64,000 nt of DNA from Methylovulum sp. (lineage in GTDB: Bacteria; Pseudomonadota; Gammaproteobacteria; Methylococcales; Methylomonadaceae), in contig JAQTQZ010000002.1 in the NCBI GenBank assembly GCA_028712695.1, positions 1 to 64,000 on the forward strand, read 5' to 3'. The notes under the pieces are model-generated. The model had not been told where the DNA came from. It did no database searches and was given only the letters and a program-made list of their open reading frames with translations. Shown piece after piece: positions 57,247-64,000 of this stretch. The position numbers were made by a program, and so were the translations under genes. The first letter of the stretch is position 1. Every line of letters starts with the position of its first letter.

Positions 57247-58779
57247 TCAGTCTCCTATTCCGAGTAGTTCAAAAAACGGCATGGTAGGTTTCTCTTTTGG
57301 GTGTTCTTGCATGATAGCGGTGGATAAATTGCCACGGTTCCACCAGCCGCCGCCGAGTGCCTGGAACAAGGCGGCAGTATCGGCGAGCCGTGTGGCTTGG
57401 GCTTTTATCAGGCCAAGGCGTGCCTGTTGGTGGTCGCGCTCTGCGGTAAGTAAGGCCAGATAGCTGACAGCGCCTAGGTCAAATTGCGCTTGTGTCAGGG
57501 TCAGGCTGTCGAGGGCGGCTTGTTCTGCGGCGTGCTGGGTTTTCAGTTCGGCCGCATCAAAGTCTAGCGCGCTTAAAGTGTCGGCGACATTCTGGAAGGC
57601 CAGTAGTACGGTGCTGCGGTATTGTGCGCCCGCTTGATCGTAAGCGGCGATGGCGGCACGTTTTTGGTGGAGGAATTCACCGCCATGGAAAAGCGGCTGC
57701 AACAGGTTGGCGCTGGTGTTCCAGATAAAGCTGCCAGGGACGAACAGGTCGCCGAGCTGGGTGGCAATGCTGCCGGCATTGGCGGTGATCGTGAAATCAG
57801 GGAATATACTGGCGGCAACGACGCCAATTTGGGCGCTGGCGGCGTGTAAAACCGCTTCTTGGGCGCGGACATCGGGACGTTGCCGGACCAGTTTGGCGGG
57901 CAAGCTTAGAGGGAGCTGTTCCGGCAAGCGCAAATCGGCAAGCGTGAATTGAGTTGCCGGTGCATTATTGGGGGTATCACCGACCAGTACGGATAGCCGA
58001 TGGCGCATTTGTGCCAACTGCTGTTGTAGCGGTGGCAAAGTCGTGCGTGTTTGGGCGAGTGTCGATTGTTGCGCCAGCACGGCGGCAGCGGATGCGCCGC
58101 CTAACTCAACTTGGCGTTTGATGACATCCAGTTGTTGGGCTTGTGTGGCGATAATGTCTTCAGTGGCGGTGATTTGCTCCCGTAACCCCGCTTCTTGTAT
58201 GACGGTGGTCACAATGTTGGCGGCTAACGTCAAGAATGCGCCTTCAAGCTGGAAACGTTGGTACTCTGCTTGGGCCGACAAGCCTTCGATTTGCCGTTGT
58301 ATCGCGCCGAACACATCCAGCGTGTAAGACACTTTAACGGAGGTGTTGTAGATGCTGAATAACTTGCTGCCCGAAGAGGGGTTGCCAAATTGTGCGCCGG
58401 AGATTTGCTGGCGCGTACCGGTGGCGGTCGCGTCAAGGGCAGGGAGTAGTGAGCCTTCTTTGGCGACAGCGGTTTCTTTCGCTTGCGTCAGGGTGGCTTG
58501 GGCGGCCTGCAAGTCGGGGTTGTGTTTGATTGCCCGGTCAATTAACGCGGTCAAGGCGGGCGAGCGGAATAAAGTCCACCATAAGCCAGGAATGTCCTTA
58601 CCGAGCGCCAAGTTTTGTGCCGCTTGGCTGTTTTCCTCTTTGCTGGAATAGCTGTCTAACGCAGGGCTAGCGGGTTGGGCAAAATCCGGTCCTAGGGTGC
58701 AGCCGGAAAATAGGAATGTGCCTACGATGACAGCCGTTCGAAAAAGGTGATGGTCAATAGCCAACATTTTAATCGCCAT
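57247..58779 (-). CDS. Outer-membrane efflux lipoprotein, NodT family
   Basis: A 510-residue TolC-like outer-membrane factor. The N-terminus ends in the lipobox FSGCTLGPDFAQP, and two OEP repeats follow. The last 25 residues (EHPKEKPTMPFFELLGIGD) extend beyond the usual end. ATG at 58779 is used; ATG 58767 is a shorter option. It forms the tripartite efflux system with the next two genes. Confidence 0.9.
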   Translation of the reverse strand: MAIKMLAIDHHLFRTAVIVGTFLFSGCTLGPDFAQPASPALDSYSSKEENSQAAQNLALGKDIPGLWWTLFRSPALTALIDRAIKHNPDLQAAQATLTQAKETAVAKEGSLLPALDATATGTRQQISGAQFGNPSSGSKLFSIYNTSVKVSYTLDVFGAIQRQIEGLSAQAEYQRFQLEGAFLTLAANIVTTVIQEAGLREQITATEDIIATQAQQLDVIKRQVELGGASAAAVLAQQSTLAQTRTTLPPLQQQLAQMRHRLSVLVGDTPNNAPATQFTLADLRLPEQLPLSLPAKLVRQRPDVRAQEAVLHAASAQIGVVAASIFPDFTITANAGSIATQLGDLFVPGSFIWNTSANLLQPLFHGGEFLHQKRAAIAAYDQAGAQYRSTVLLAFQNVADTLSALDFDAAELKTQHAAEQAALDSLTLTQAQFDLGAVSYLALLTAERDHQQARLGLIKAQATRLADTAALFQALGGGWWNRGNLSTAIMQEHPKEKPTMPFFELLGIGD

Positions 58780-58858
58780 TTTGTTTTGTTGATGATTTCA
58801 TCTGGGTATCTCAGGCACAGGGAAGTAGCCCTCGGTTTTTTTGTCAATCAAAAAGTTA

Positions 58859-59443
58859 TTAAAAGCTTGTTTTTAAACCATTTAGCAATAGTTCGGTGAT
58901 GTGTTTTACAATAACATCCGGCCTTTGGTTTTCCGGTTTCCAGCCCGGAAAGTTTTGATGCAGGGGTTGGTAGTCAATATAGTTTTTGACTAGGCCGATA
59001 ATGGACGTTGCAACCAAATGGGCGTCTAGCTGTGGAGCCAATTCGGTTGCCAGCTGCATTAACGAACAAAACTGGTTTTTAAAGACACCTTGCGCCAACA
59101 ACTGCATCCGTTCGGGATCGGCTTCCATGATTTCGCGTTGCATCAAACGGTGGAACTCACGGTCTTGCAGCATCACGTCAATCAAGGACTGCACAAACCA
59201 ACCCAATTTTTGTTCCGGTGTGCCATCAGATTCCCATACTTTGGTAAAAACCAGTTCTTTGCCCGAAAAAGCAAAGCGGATAGTTTCAAGATAGAGCGCC
59301 TTTTTATCGGGAAAATGATGGTAAATAGCGGCGACACTCATATCGACAGCCGCAGCTAACTGGCGCATGGATAAGCCTGAATAGCCTTTTTCTGCAAATA
59401 AACCAATAGCCTTATCCAGTATTTTTTCTTTTGAATTTAACAC
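58859..59443 (-). CDS. TetR/AcrR-family repressor of the efflux operon
   Basis: A 194-residue repressor. The N-terminal helix-turn-helix is GYSGLSMRQLAAAVDMSVAA, followed by IYHHFPDKKALYLETI. The C-terminal ligand domain is variable. The start is GTG 59443. It is the first gene of the efflux operon, so autoregulation and drug-induced release are likely (inferred). A palindromic candidate operator lies at 59456-59473. Confidence 0.88.
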   Translation of the reverse strand: MLNSKEKILDKAIGLFAEKGYSGLSMRQLAAAVDMSVAAIYHHFPDKKALYLETIRFAFSGKELVFTKVWESDGTPEQKLGWFVQSLIDVMLQDREFHRLMQREIMEADPERMQLLAQGVFKNQFCSLMQLATELAPQLDAHLVATSIIGLVKNYIDYQPLHQNFPGWKPENQRPDVIVKHITELLLNGLKTSF

Positions 59444-59455
59444 ATCACTCCATAC

Positions 59456-59473
59456 CTAACAAACGTTCGGTAG
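59456..59473. promoter_or_regulatory. Candidate TetR operator
   Basis: CTAACAAACGTTCGGTAG is an imperfect 18-bp palindrome (7 of 9 positions match) centred on ACGT, 13 bp upstream of the tetR start. Such sites are usual for TetR repressors. Confidence 0.5.
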
Positions 59474-59738
59474 GCATGTTAGCAATAAAACACATCCTTG
59501 GCAATGGCGTTTTAACGGCGTTATGATTTTTACAGGGTAAAAATACTGGCTTTAGTGGCCGGTAGCACAAAAGTTTCTGAATAGTGATTGATAGATTACA
59601 ATACTTTCCTTTATGCCAACGTCATCACGCGTAGCTTAGGATGCCGGTCACCCGGCCAACCCCGGCACGCGAATGGGCTCTTTCGTAATTACTGAGAGCG
59701 TACGCGCTATGCGTATTTAACGCTCATCACATAGACAG
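59474..59738. other. Intergenic region upstream of the Gfo/Idh gene
   Basis: No gene is seen. The stretch has two small inverted repeats (TGCCGG at about 59641 with CCGGCA near 59666, and TACGC/GCGTA at about 59701-59715). Promoters for both flanking genes must lie here, but none is clear. Confidence 0.35.
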
Positions 59739-60674
59739 ATGAAAAAATTAAAATGCGCTGTTATCGGTACTGGCTATCTGGGGAAATTCCACGCTGAAAA
59801 ATATGCCTCGTTACCGGATTGTGAACTGGTTGCCGTGGTTGATATTGATGAGGCGGCAGCCCAAGCTGTTGCCGTGAAATATGGCGCGGCGGTGTTGACT
59901 GAGTATGAGGATTTGTTGGGTGCAGTCGATGCGGTCAGCATTGTTGTGCCGACGACACTGCATCACCGGGTAGCCCGGGATTTTTTAAACTCAGGCGTTC
60001 ATGTCCTGGTTGAAAAGCCGATTACGGTTACTGTTGCGGAAGCCGACGAATTGATTGCTATCGCCAAAGAAAAAAACCTCGTATTGCAGGTCGGTCATCT
60101 GGAGCGTTTTAATCCCGCCGTATTAGGTTTGGACAAGGACGAAAAGCCGCTGTTTATTGAATCGCACCGGCTGTCGCCATTTAACCCGCGTGCCAACGAT
60201 GTCAGTGTCGTGCTGGACTTGATGATCCATGACATCGACATTATTTTGGCGCTGGTCGATTCCGAAGTGGAGCGCATCGATGCCAGCGGCACGGCCGTTT
60301 TGACGCAAGGCACGGACATTGCCAATGCGCGGCTATTGTTTAAAAACGGCTGCGTGGCGAATGTGACAGCAAGCCGCATCAGCATGAAGCTGGAGCGTAA
60401 AATGCGCATGTTTAGGCCATCGTCTTATGTGTCGGTTGATTTTCAAAACCGTGTGCTGACCAAACACCGCACCGGCAGCAAGGAAATGTTCCCGGGCATT
60501 CCTGAAATAGAAACCGAAGAATCCGTTTTTGAAAGCGGCGATGCGTTGCTGGAAGAAATCAAGCATTTCGTCAACTGCATCCAGACCGGTGAAAATCCGC
60601 TGGTTTCGGGTGTGGCAGGGCGTCGGGCATTGGCGACGGCGATACGGATTACTGGGTTGTTGGGCGATAAATAG
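59739..60674 (+). CDS. Gfo/Idh/MocA oxidoreductase, GnnA-like
   Basis: A 311-residue NAD-dependent sugar oxidoreductase. The N-terminal Rossmann motif is AVIGTGYLGKFHAEKYASL; VLVEKPITVTVAEADEL is the Gfo/Idh signature. The closest named role I can suggest is GnnA, which oxidises C3 of UDP-GlcNAc before GnnB adds an amino group. The DegT aminotransferase 109 bp downstream supports that. WbpB-type enzymes are an alternative. No lpx gene is in the window. Confidence 0.7.
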   Translation: MKKLKCAVIGTGYLGKFHAEKYASLPDCELVAVVDIDEAAAQAVAVKYGAAVLTEYEDLLGAVDAVSIVVPTTLHHRVARDFLNSGVHVLVEKPITVTVAEADELIAIAKEKNLVLQVGHLERFNPAVLGLDKDEKPLFIESHRLSPFNPRANDVSVVLDLMIHDIDIILALVDSEVERIDASGTAVLTQGTDIANARLLFKNGCVANVTASRISMKLERKMRMFRPSSYVSVDFQNRVLTKHRTGSKEMFPGIPEIETEESVFESGDALLEEIKHFVNCIQTGENPLVSGVAGRRALATAIRITGLLGDK

Positions 60675-60783
60675 ATGTAAGGATTAGGCGTAAGAGGGTG
60701 AGTTTTTTATACTTCTTGAGGGCGTCTAATCTACCCGCATTCCTCATCACAATTGATATAAACATAAAAGGCAACAAAAAAAC

Positions 60784-61890
60784 ATGATTCCAATGGTAAA
60801 TCTGAAGGCCCAATACGCTGAAATAAAAGACGAAGTCGAGCGTGGGCTGGCTGAAACGATAGCAAATTGTTCATTTATTCTAGGGCCGAATGTACAGGCA
60901 TTTGAGCAAGAAACGGCGGCTTATTTGGGCGTCAAACATGCCATTGGCGTGGCTTCAGGCACGGACGCGCTGCATCTGGCGTTGATCGCCGAAGGCATAG
61001 GGCAGGGGGATGAGGTTATCACCACGGCGTTTACTTTTATAGCGACCGCAGAAGCTATTAAGTATGTCGGTGCGGTGCCGGTTTTTGTCGATATTGACCC
61101 GAAAACCTTCAACATTTCCCCGCAAGCCATTGAACAGGCCATCACGCCGAAAACCAAGGCGGTCATGCCGGTGCATTTGTTCGGCCAACCGGCTGACATG
61201 GATTACATTGAAGCCATTTGCAAAGCGCACAATCTGAAATTGATTGAAGATTGCTGCCAATCGTTTGGCGCGTCAATCAATGGCAAACAAACGGGCGCGA
61301 TAGGCGATGCGGCAGGTTTCAGTTTTTTTCCCAGTAAAAATCTGGGGGCGTTTGGTGATGGCGGTTTGGTGGTCACTAATTCAGATGCAACGGCGGCCAA
61401 GCTAAAGCAGTTGCGTAATCATGGGTCGGATGTGCGCTATTACCACGATATTGTCGGTTATAACAGCCGCTTGGATGAGATGCAGGCGGTGATTTTGCGG
61501 GCTAAGCTCAAACGTATCGACCAATATAACCAAGCCCGCCGCCGTGTTGCGCATCGTTATTCGGCGCTGATGGCCGATTTGCCTTTGGTCACGCCGTATG
61601 AAGATGGGGTGGGCGAGCACGTTTATCATCAGTACACGCTGTTGTCCGGGCGTCGGGATGAAATCATGGCGGCTTTGCAGGCTAAGCAAATCGGTTGTGC
61701 GGTTTATTACCCCGTGCCGTTGCACCAACAAAATGTGTTCAAACAGGAATGTGCGGGCGTGAGTTTGCCAGAGACCGAAGCGGTTGCTGCCACGTGTTTT
61801 TCATTGCCGATTTGCCCGTTTTTAAGCGATGCTGAAATTGACGAAATAGCATCCGTTATCCGCAGTGTTTTAACGGCAACGCCTGAATAG
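60784..61890 (+). CDS. DegT/DnrJ/EryC1/StrS aminotransferase, GnnB-like
   Basis: A 368-residue PLP-dependent sugar aminotransferase. The lysine is in FFPSKNLGAFGDGG and the PLP-contact motif is LIEDCCQSFGA. It would transfer an amino group to the keto-sugar made by the neighbour, giving UDP-GlcNAc3N or a related sugar. The GnnB name is inferred from the pairing. A strong terminator follows. Confidence 0.75.
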   Translation: MIPMVNLKAQYAEIKDEVERGLAETIANCSFILGPNVQAFEQETAAYLGVKHAIGVASGTDALHLALIAEGIGQGDEVITTAFTFIATAEAIKYVGAVPVFVDIDPKTFNISPQAIEQAITPKTKAVMPVHLFGQPADMDYIEAICKAHNLKLIEDCCQSFGASINGKQTGAIGDAAGFSFFPSKNLGAFGDGGLVVTNSDATAAKLKQLRNHGSDVRYYHDIVGYNSRLDEMQAVILRAKLKRIDQYNQARRRVAHRYSALMADLPLVTPYEDGVGEHVYHQYTLLSGRRDEIMAALQAKQIGCAVYYPVPLHQQNVFKQECAGVSLPETEAVAATCFSLPICPFLSDAEIDEIASVIRSVLTATPE

Positions 61891-61920
61891 CCAGGATACT
61901 GTTACAAAAGCATTTATTTG

Positions 61921-61949
61921 CGGGGGGCTTCGGCTCCCCGTTTGTTTTT
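61921..61949 (+). terminator. Rho-independent terminator after the DegT aminotransferase gene
   Basis: CGGGGGGC and GCTCCCCG pair around a TTCG tetraloop (61921-61940), with one G-T wobble, and are followed by TTTGTTTTT. It separates the sugar operon from guaA. Confidence 0.85.
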
Positions 61950-61972
61950 AGATATAAACCAAGAGTCATACT

Positions 61973-63559
61973 GTGAAACCACAAGCCAGCAATATCCACG
62001 CCCACAAAATCCTCATCTTGGATTTCGGCTCACAATACACCCAATTGATCGCCCGCCGCATCCGTGAAATCGGTGTTTATTGCGAGATTTATTCCTGCGA
62101 ATGCGCGGCTGAAGAAGTGCAAAACTTTGCGCCTAACGGCATTATTTTGTCGGGCGGCCCTGATACGGTGACCAGCGGCGACACACCCCGCGCACCGCAG
62201 ATCGTTTTTGAGTTGGGCGTACCTGTGTTAGGTATTTGTTACGGTATGCAGACCATGACCGAACAAATGGGCGGCAAGGTTGAAAGCTCCAGTCACCGGG
62301 AATTCGGTTATGCGCAAATCCGTGCCCGTGGGCATTCAAAATTACTGACCGGTATTGAAGATCATTTATCCCCTGAAGGCTTTGGTTTGCTGGATGTCTG
62401 GATGAGCCACGGCGACCGTGTCGTGGCACTGCCAGAAGGCTTTATGCTAATTGCCAGCTCGGAGGGTGCGCCTATTGCGGGCATTGCCCATGAAGAAAAA
62501 GCTTTTTATGCCTTGCAATTTCATCCTGAAGTTACCCACACTAAGCAAGGCGGACGGATTTTAGCGCGCTTTGTGCTGGAAATTTGCGGCTGTGAGGCGT
62601 TATGGACAGCCAGCAATATTATTGATGACAGTATTGCGGCGGTGCGGGCAAAAGTCGGCAACGACCACGTTATTTTGGGGCTATCCGGTGGCGTCGATTC
62701 ATCCGTGGTCGCCGCCTTGTTGCATAAAGCCATCGGTACGCAATTAACCTGTGTTTTTGTCGATACCGGTTTGCTGCGCCTTAATGAAGGCGATCAGGTG
62801 ATGGCGATATTTGCCGAACATCTGGGCGTTAAGGTGATCCGGGTTGATGCTGAGCAGCATTATCTGGATGCGTTAGCCGGGATTACTGATCCTGAACAAA
62901 AACGTAAAATCATTGGCAATTTGTTTGTTGAAATTTTTGATGATGAAGCCAGCAAATTGACTGATGCCCGCTGGTTGGCACAAGGGACGATTTACCCAGA
63001 CGTGATTGAATCGGCAGGCTCAAAAAGCGGTAAGGCGCATCTCATCAAGTCGCATCATAATGTCGGCGGGTTGCCGGAAAATATGAAGCTAAAACTGGTT
63101 GAGCCATTACGTGAGCTATTTAAGGATGAAGTGAGGAAACTAGGCCTGGAATTAGGATTGCCGTCTGAAATGGTGTTCCGCCATCCATTCCCAGGCCCCG
63201 GTTTAGGGGTGCGGATTTTAGGTGAAGTGAGAAAGGATTATGCCGATTTATTGCGCCAGGCGGACGCCATTTTTATTGAAGAATTGTATCGCCATGATTT
63301 GTATGACAAGGTAAGCCAGGCATTCGCCGTTTTTTTGCCGGTCAAGTCGGTCGGTGTGATGGGCGACGGGCGGCGTTATGATTATGTGATTGCGATCCGT
63401 GCGGTGGAAACCATCGATTTTATGACGGCCCGTTGGGCGCATTTGCCGTACGAATTTTTGGATTTGATTTCACGCCGTATCATTAATGAAGTCGCCGGCA
63501 TTTCTAGGGTGACTTACGATATTTCTGGCAAGCCGCCTGCGACTATTGAATGGGAATAG
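61973..63559 (+). CDS. guaA: GMP synthase (glutamine-hydrolysing)
   Basis: GuaA converts XMP to GMP. The N-terminal class I amidotransferase domain has [11 protein letters not shown] (catalytic cysteine) and the HPEVTHT motif; the ATP-pyrophosphatase P-loop is [10 protein letters not shown]. The C-terminal dimer domain ends [20 protein letters not shown]. Length 528 residues is normal. It starts at GTG 61973. Its stop lies inside the tadA start region. Confidence 0.97.
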   Translation: MKPQASNIHAHKILILDFGSQYTQLIARRIREIGVYCEIYSCECAAEEVQNFAPNGIILSGGPDTVTSGDTPRAPQIVFELGVPVLGICYGMQTMTEQMGGKVESSSHREFGYAQIRARGHSKLLTGIEDHLSPEGFGLLDVWMSHGDRVVALPEGFMLIASSEGAPIAGIAHEEKAFYALQFHPEVTHTKQGGRILARFVLEICGCEALWTASNIIDDSIAAVRAKVGNDHVILGLSGGVDSSVVAALLHKAIGTQLTCVFVDTGLLRLNEGDQVMAIFAEHLGVKVIRVDAEQHYLDALAGITDPEQKRKIIGNLFVEIFDDEASKLTDARWLAQGTIYPDVIESAGSKSGKAHLIKSHHNVGGLPENMKLKLVEPLRELFKDEVRKLGLELGLPSEMVFRHPFPGPGLGVRILGEVRKDYADLLRQADAIFIEELYRHDLYDKVSQAFAVFLPVKSVGVMGDGRRYDYVIAIRAVETIDFMTARWAHLPYEFLDLISRRIINEVAGISRVTYDISGKPPATIEWE

Positions 63560-64000
63560 TGGGCACTGATGATGAGGCTTGGATGCGTTACGCACTGCGT
63601 CTTGCCCAGCGGGCGGAAAGCTTGGGTGAGGTGCCGGTTGGTGCCGTTATTGTTAAAGACGGGCGTTGTATCTCAGAAGGTTGGAATAGCCCGATTGCAT
63701 TAAACGATCCGACCGCCCATGCGGAAATCATGGCGCTACGGCAGGCGGGTATGGTTTTGGAAAATTATCGCTTAGTCGATACAACGCTCTATGTGACGCT
63801 AGAACCTTGTGTAATGTGCATGGGGGCAATCAGCCATGCCCGAGTCAGGCGCTTGGTGTTTGGCGCATCCGACCCTAAACGCGGTGCGGTCTGTCATGTG
63901 TTAAATCTGACGGATGCGCCGTTTTTAAACCATCGCGTGAGTTGGATGGGCGGGGTGCTGGAAGCCGATTGCTCGGAATTGTTAAGGGATTTTTTTCGCG
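63550..64000 (+). CDS. tadA: tRNA adenosine(34) deaminase, 3' end cut by the window
   Basis: TadA converts A34 to inosine in tRNA-Arg. 150 codons are present. The active site is HAE in TAHAEIMAL and PCVMC in [20 protein letters not shown] is the typical start region. The ATG at 63550 overlaps the guaA end by 10 bp; GTG 63559 is also possible. The C-terminal part lies outside the window. Confidence 0.9.
   Translation, partial: MGIVGTDDEAWMRYALRLAQRAESLGEVPVGAVIVKDGRCISEGWNSPIALNDPTAHAEIMALRQAGMVLENYRLVDTTLYVTLEPCVMCMGAISHARVRRLVFGASDPKRGAVCHVLNLTDAPFLNHRVSWMGGVLEADCSELLRDFFR

Overview
The window reads as chromosomal DNA of a gammaproteobacterium, most likely a type I methanotroph of the order Methylococcales. 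Supports are a hopanoid cluster (squalene synthase, squalene-hopene cyclase, HpnG, HpnH, HpnO, MlaA and HpnM-like proteins), an amino-acid-kinase gene that resembles the methanofuran enzyme MfnE of methylotrophs, a CopC/CopD copper pair, and gene neighbourhoods typical of gammaproteobacteria (xseB-ispA-dxs, ribF-ileS-lspA, yraN-diaA-dolP). No methane monooxygenase, rRNA, tRNA or CRISPR is visible, so the lineage is inferred. Most of the DNA is of moderate GC; the two dxs copies and the IS element are clearly GC-richer.

Layout. 1-2890 is a mobile-element graveyard: an unidentified broken frame, a complete but inactivated IS5-family element with TTAA target duplication (440-1625), an IS110-type C-terminal remnant and a degenerate DDE transposase fragment on the minus strand. 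It ends just before the 5' end of dusA. 2891-9778 (+) holds dusA, folE, hemH, a MutS-like membrane ATPase, purT, a lytic transglycosylase and an SDR. 9830-17094 (-) holds lspA, ileS, ribF, a GlcD-type flavoprotein, dolP, diaA and yraN, with rsmI divergent from yraN. tyrS and a large lipoprotein follow on the minus strand. 20888-27052 (+) has the mannose/glucose nucleotide genes manC-like and galU, then xseB-ispA-dxs and apt.

27208-39772 is the hopanoid region: mlaA, hpnM-like and hpnH leftward; sqs, shc, hpnG, hpnO, copC-like, copD-like and a second dxs rightward. The two dxs genes are nearly identical over 1832 bp. They could raise DXP supply for FPP, squalene and hopanoids. 39818-47753 (+) has nadA, a hypothetical gene, pabB, a Crp/Fnr regulator, a YdcF/ElyC protein, a BepA-like protease and an exonuclease/phosphatase-fold protein, with a candidate small-RNA region before the last.

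47870-59443 (-) has two tandem membrane GTPases, a DUF2959 protein, the MfnE-like kinase and a TetR-controlled RND efflux operon; a small DUF6694-like lipoprotein lies divergently. 59739-64000 (+) has a Gfo/Idh oxidoreductase and DegT aminotransferase pair that resembles GnnA/GnnB (diamino-sugar for lipid A), guaA and the start of tadA, cut by the window edge.

The most notable observations are the twin dxs genes, a 17-bp sequence inserted twice in opposite orientation inside the IS transposase, a 51-bp tandem duplication that extends the squalene-hopene cyclase, the copper pair inside the hopanoid operon, the tandem GTPases and a candidate sRNA.
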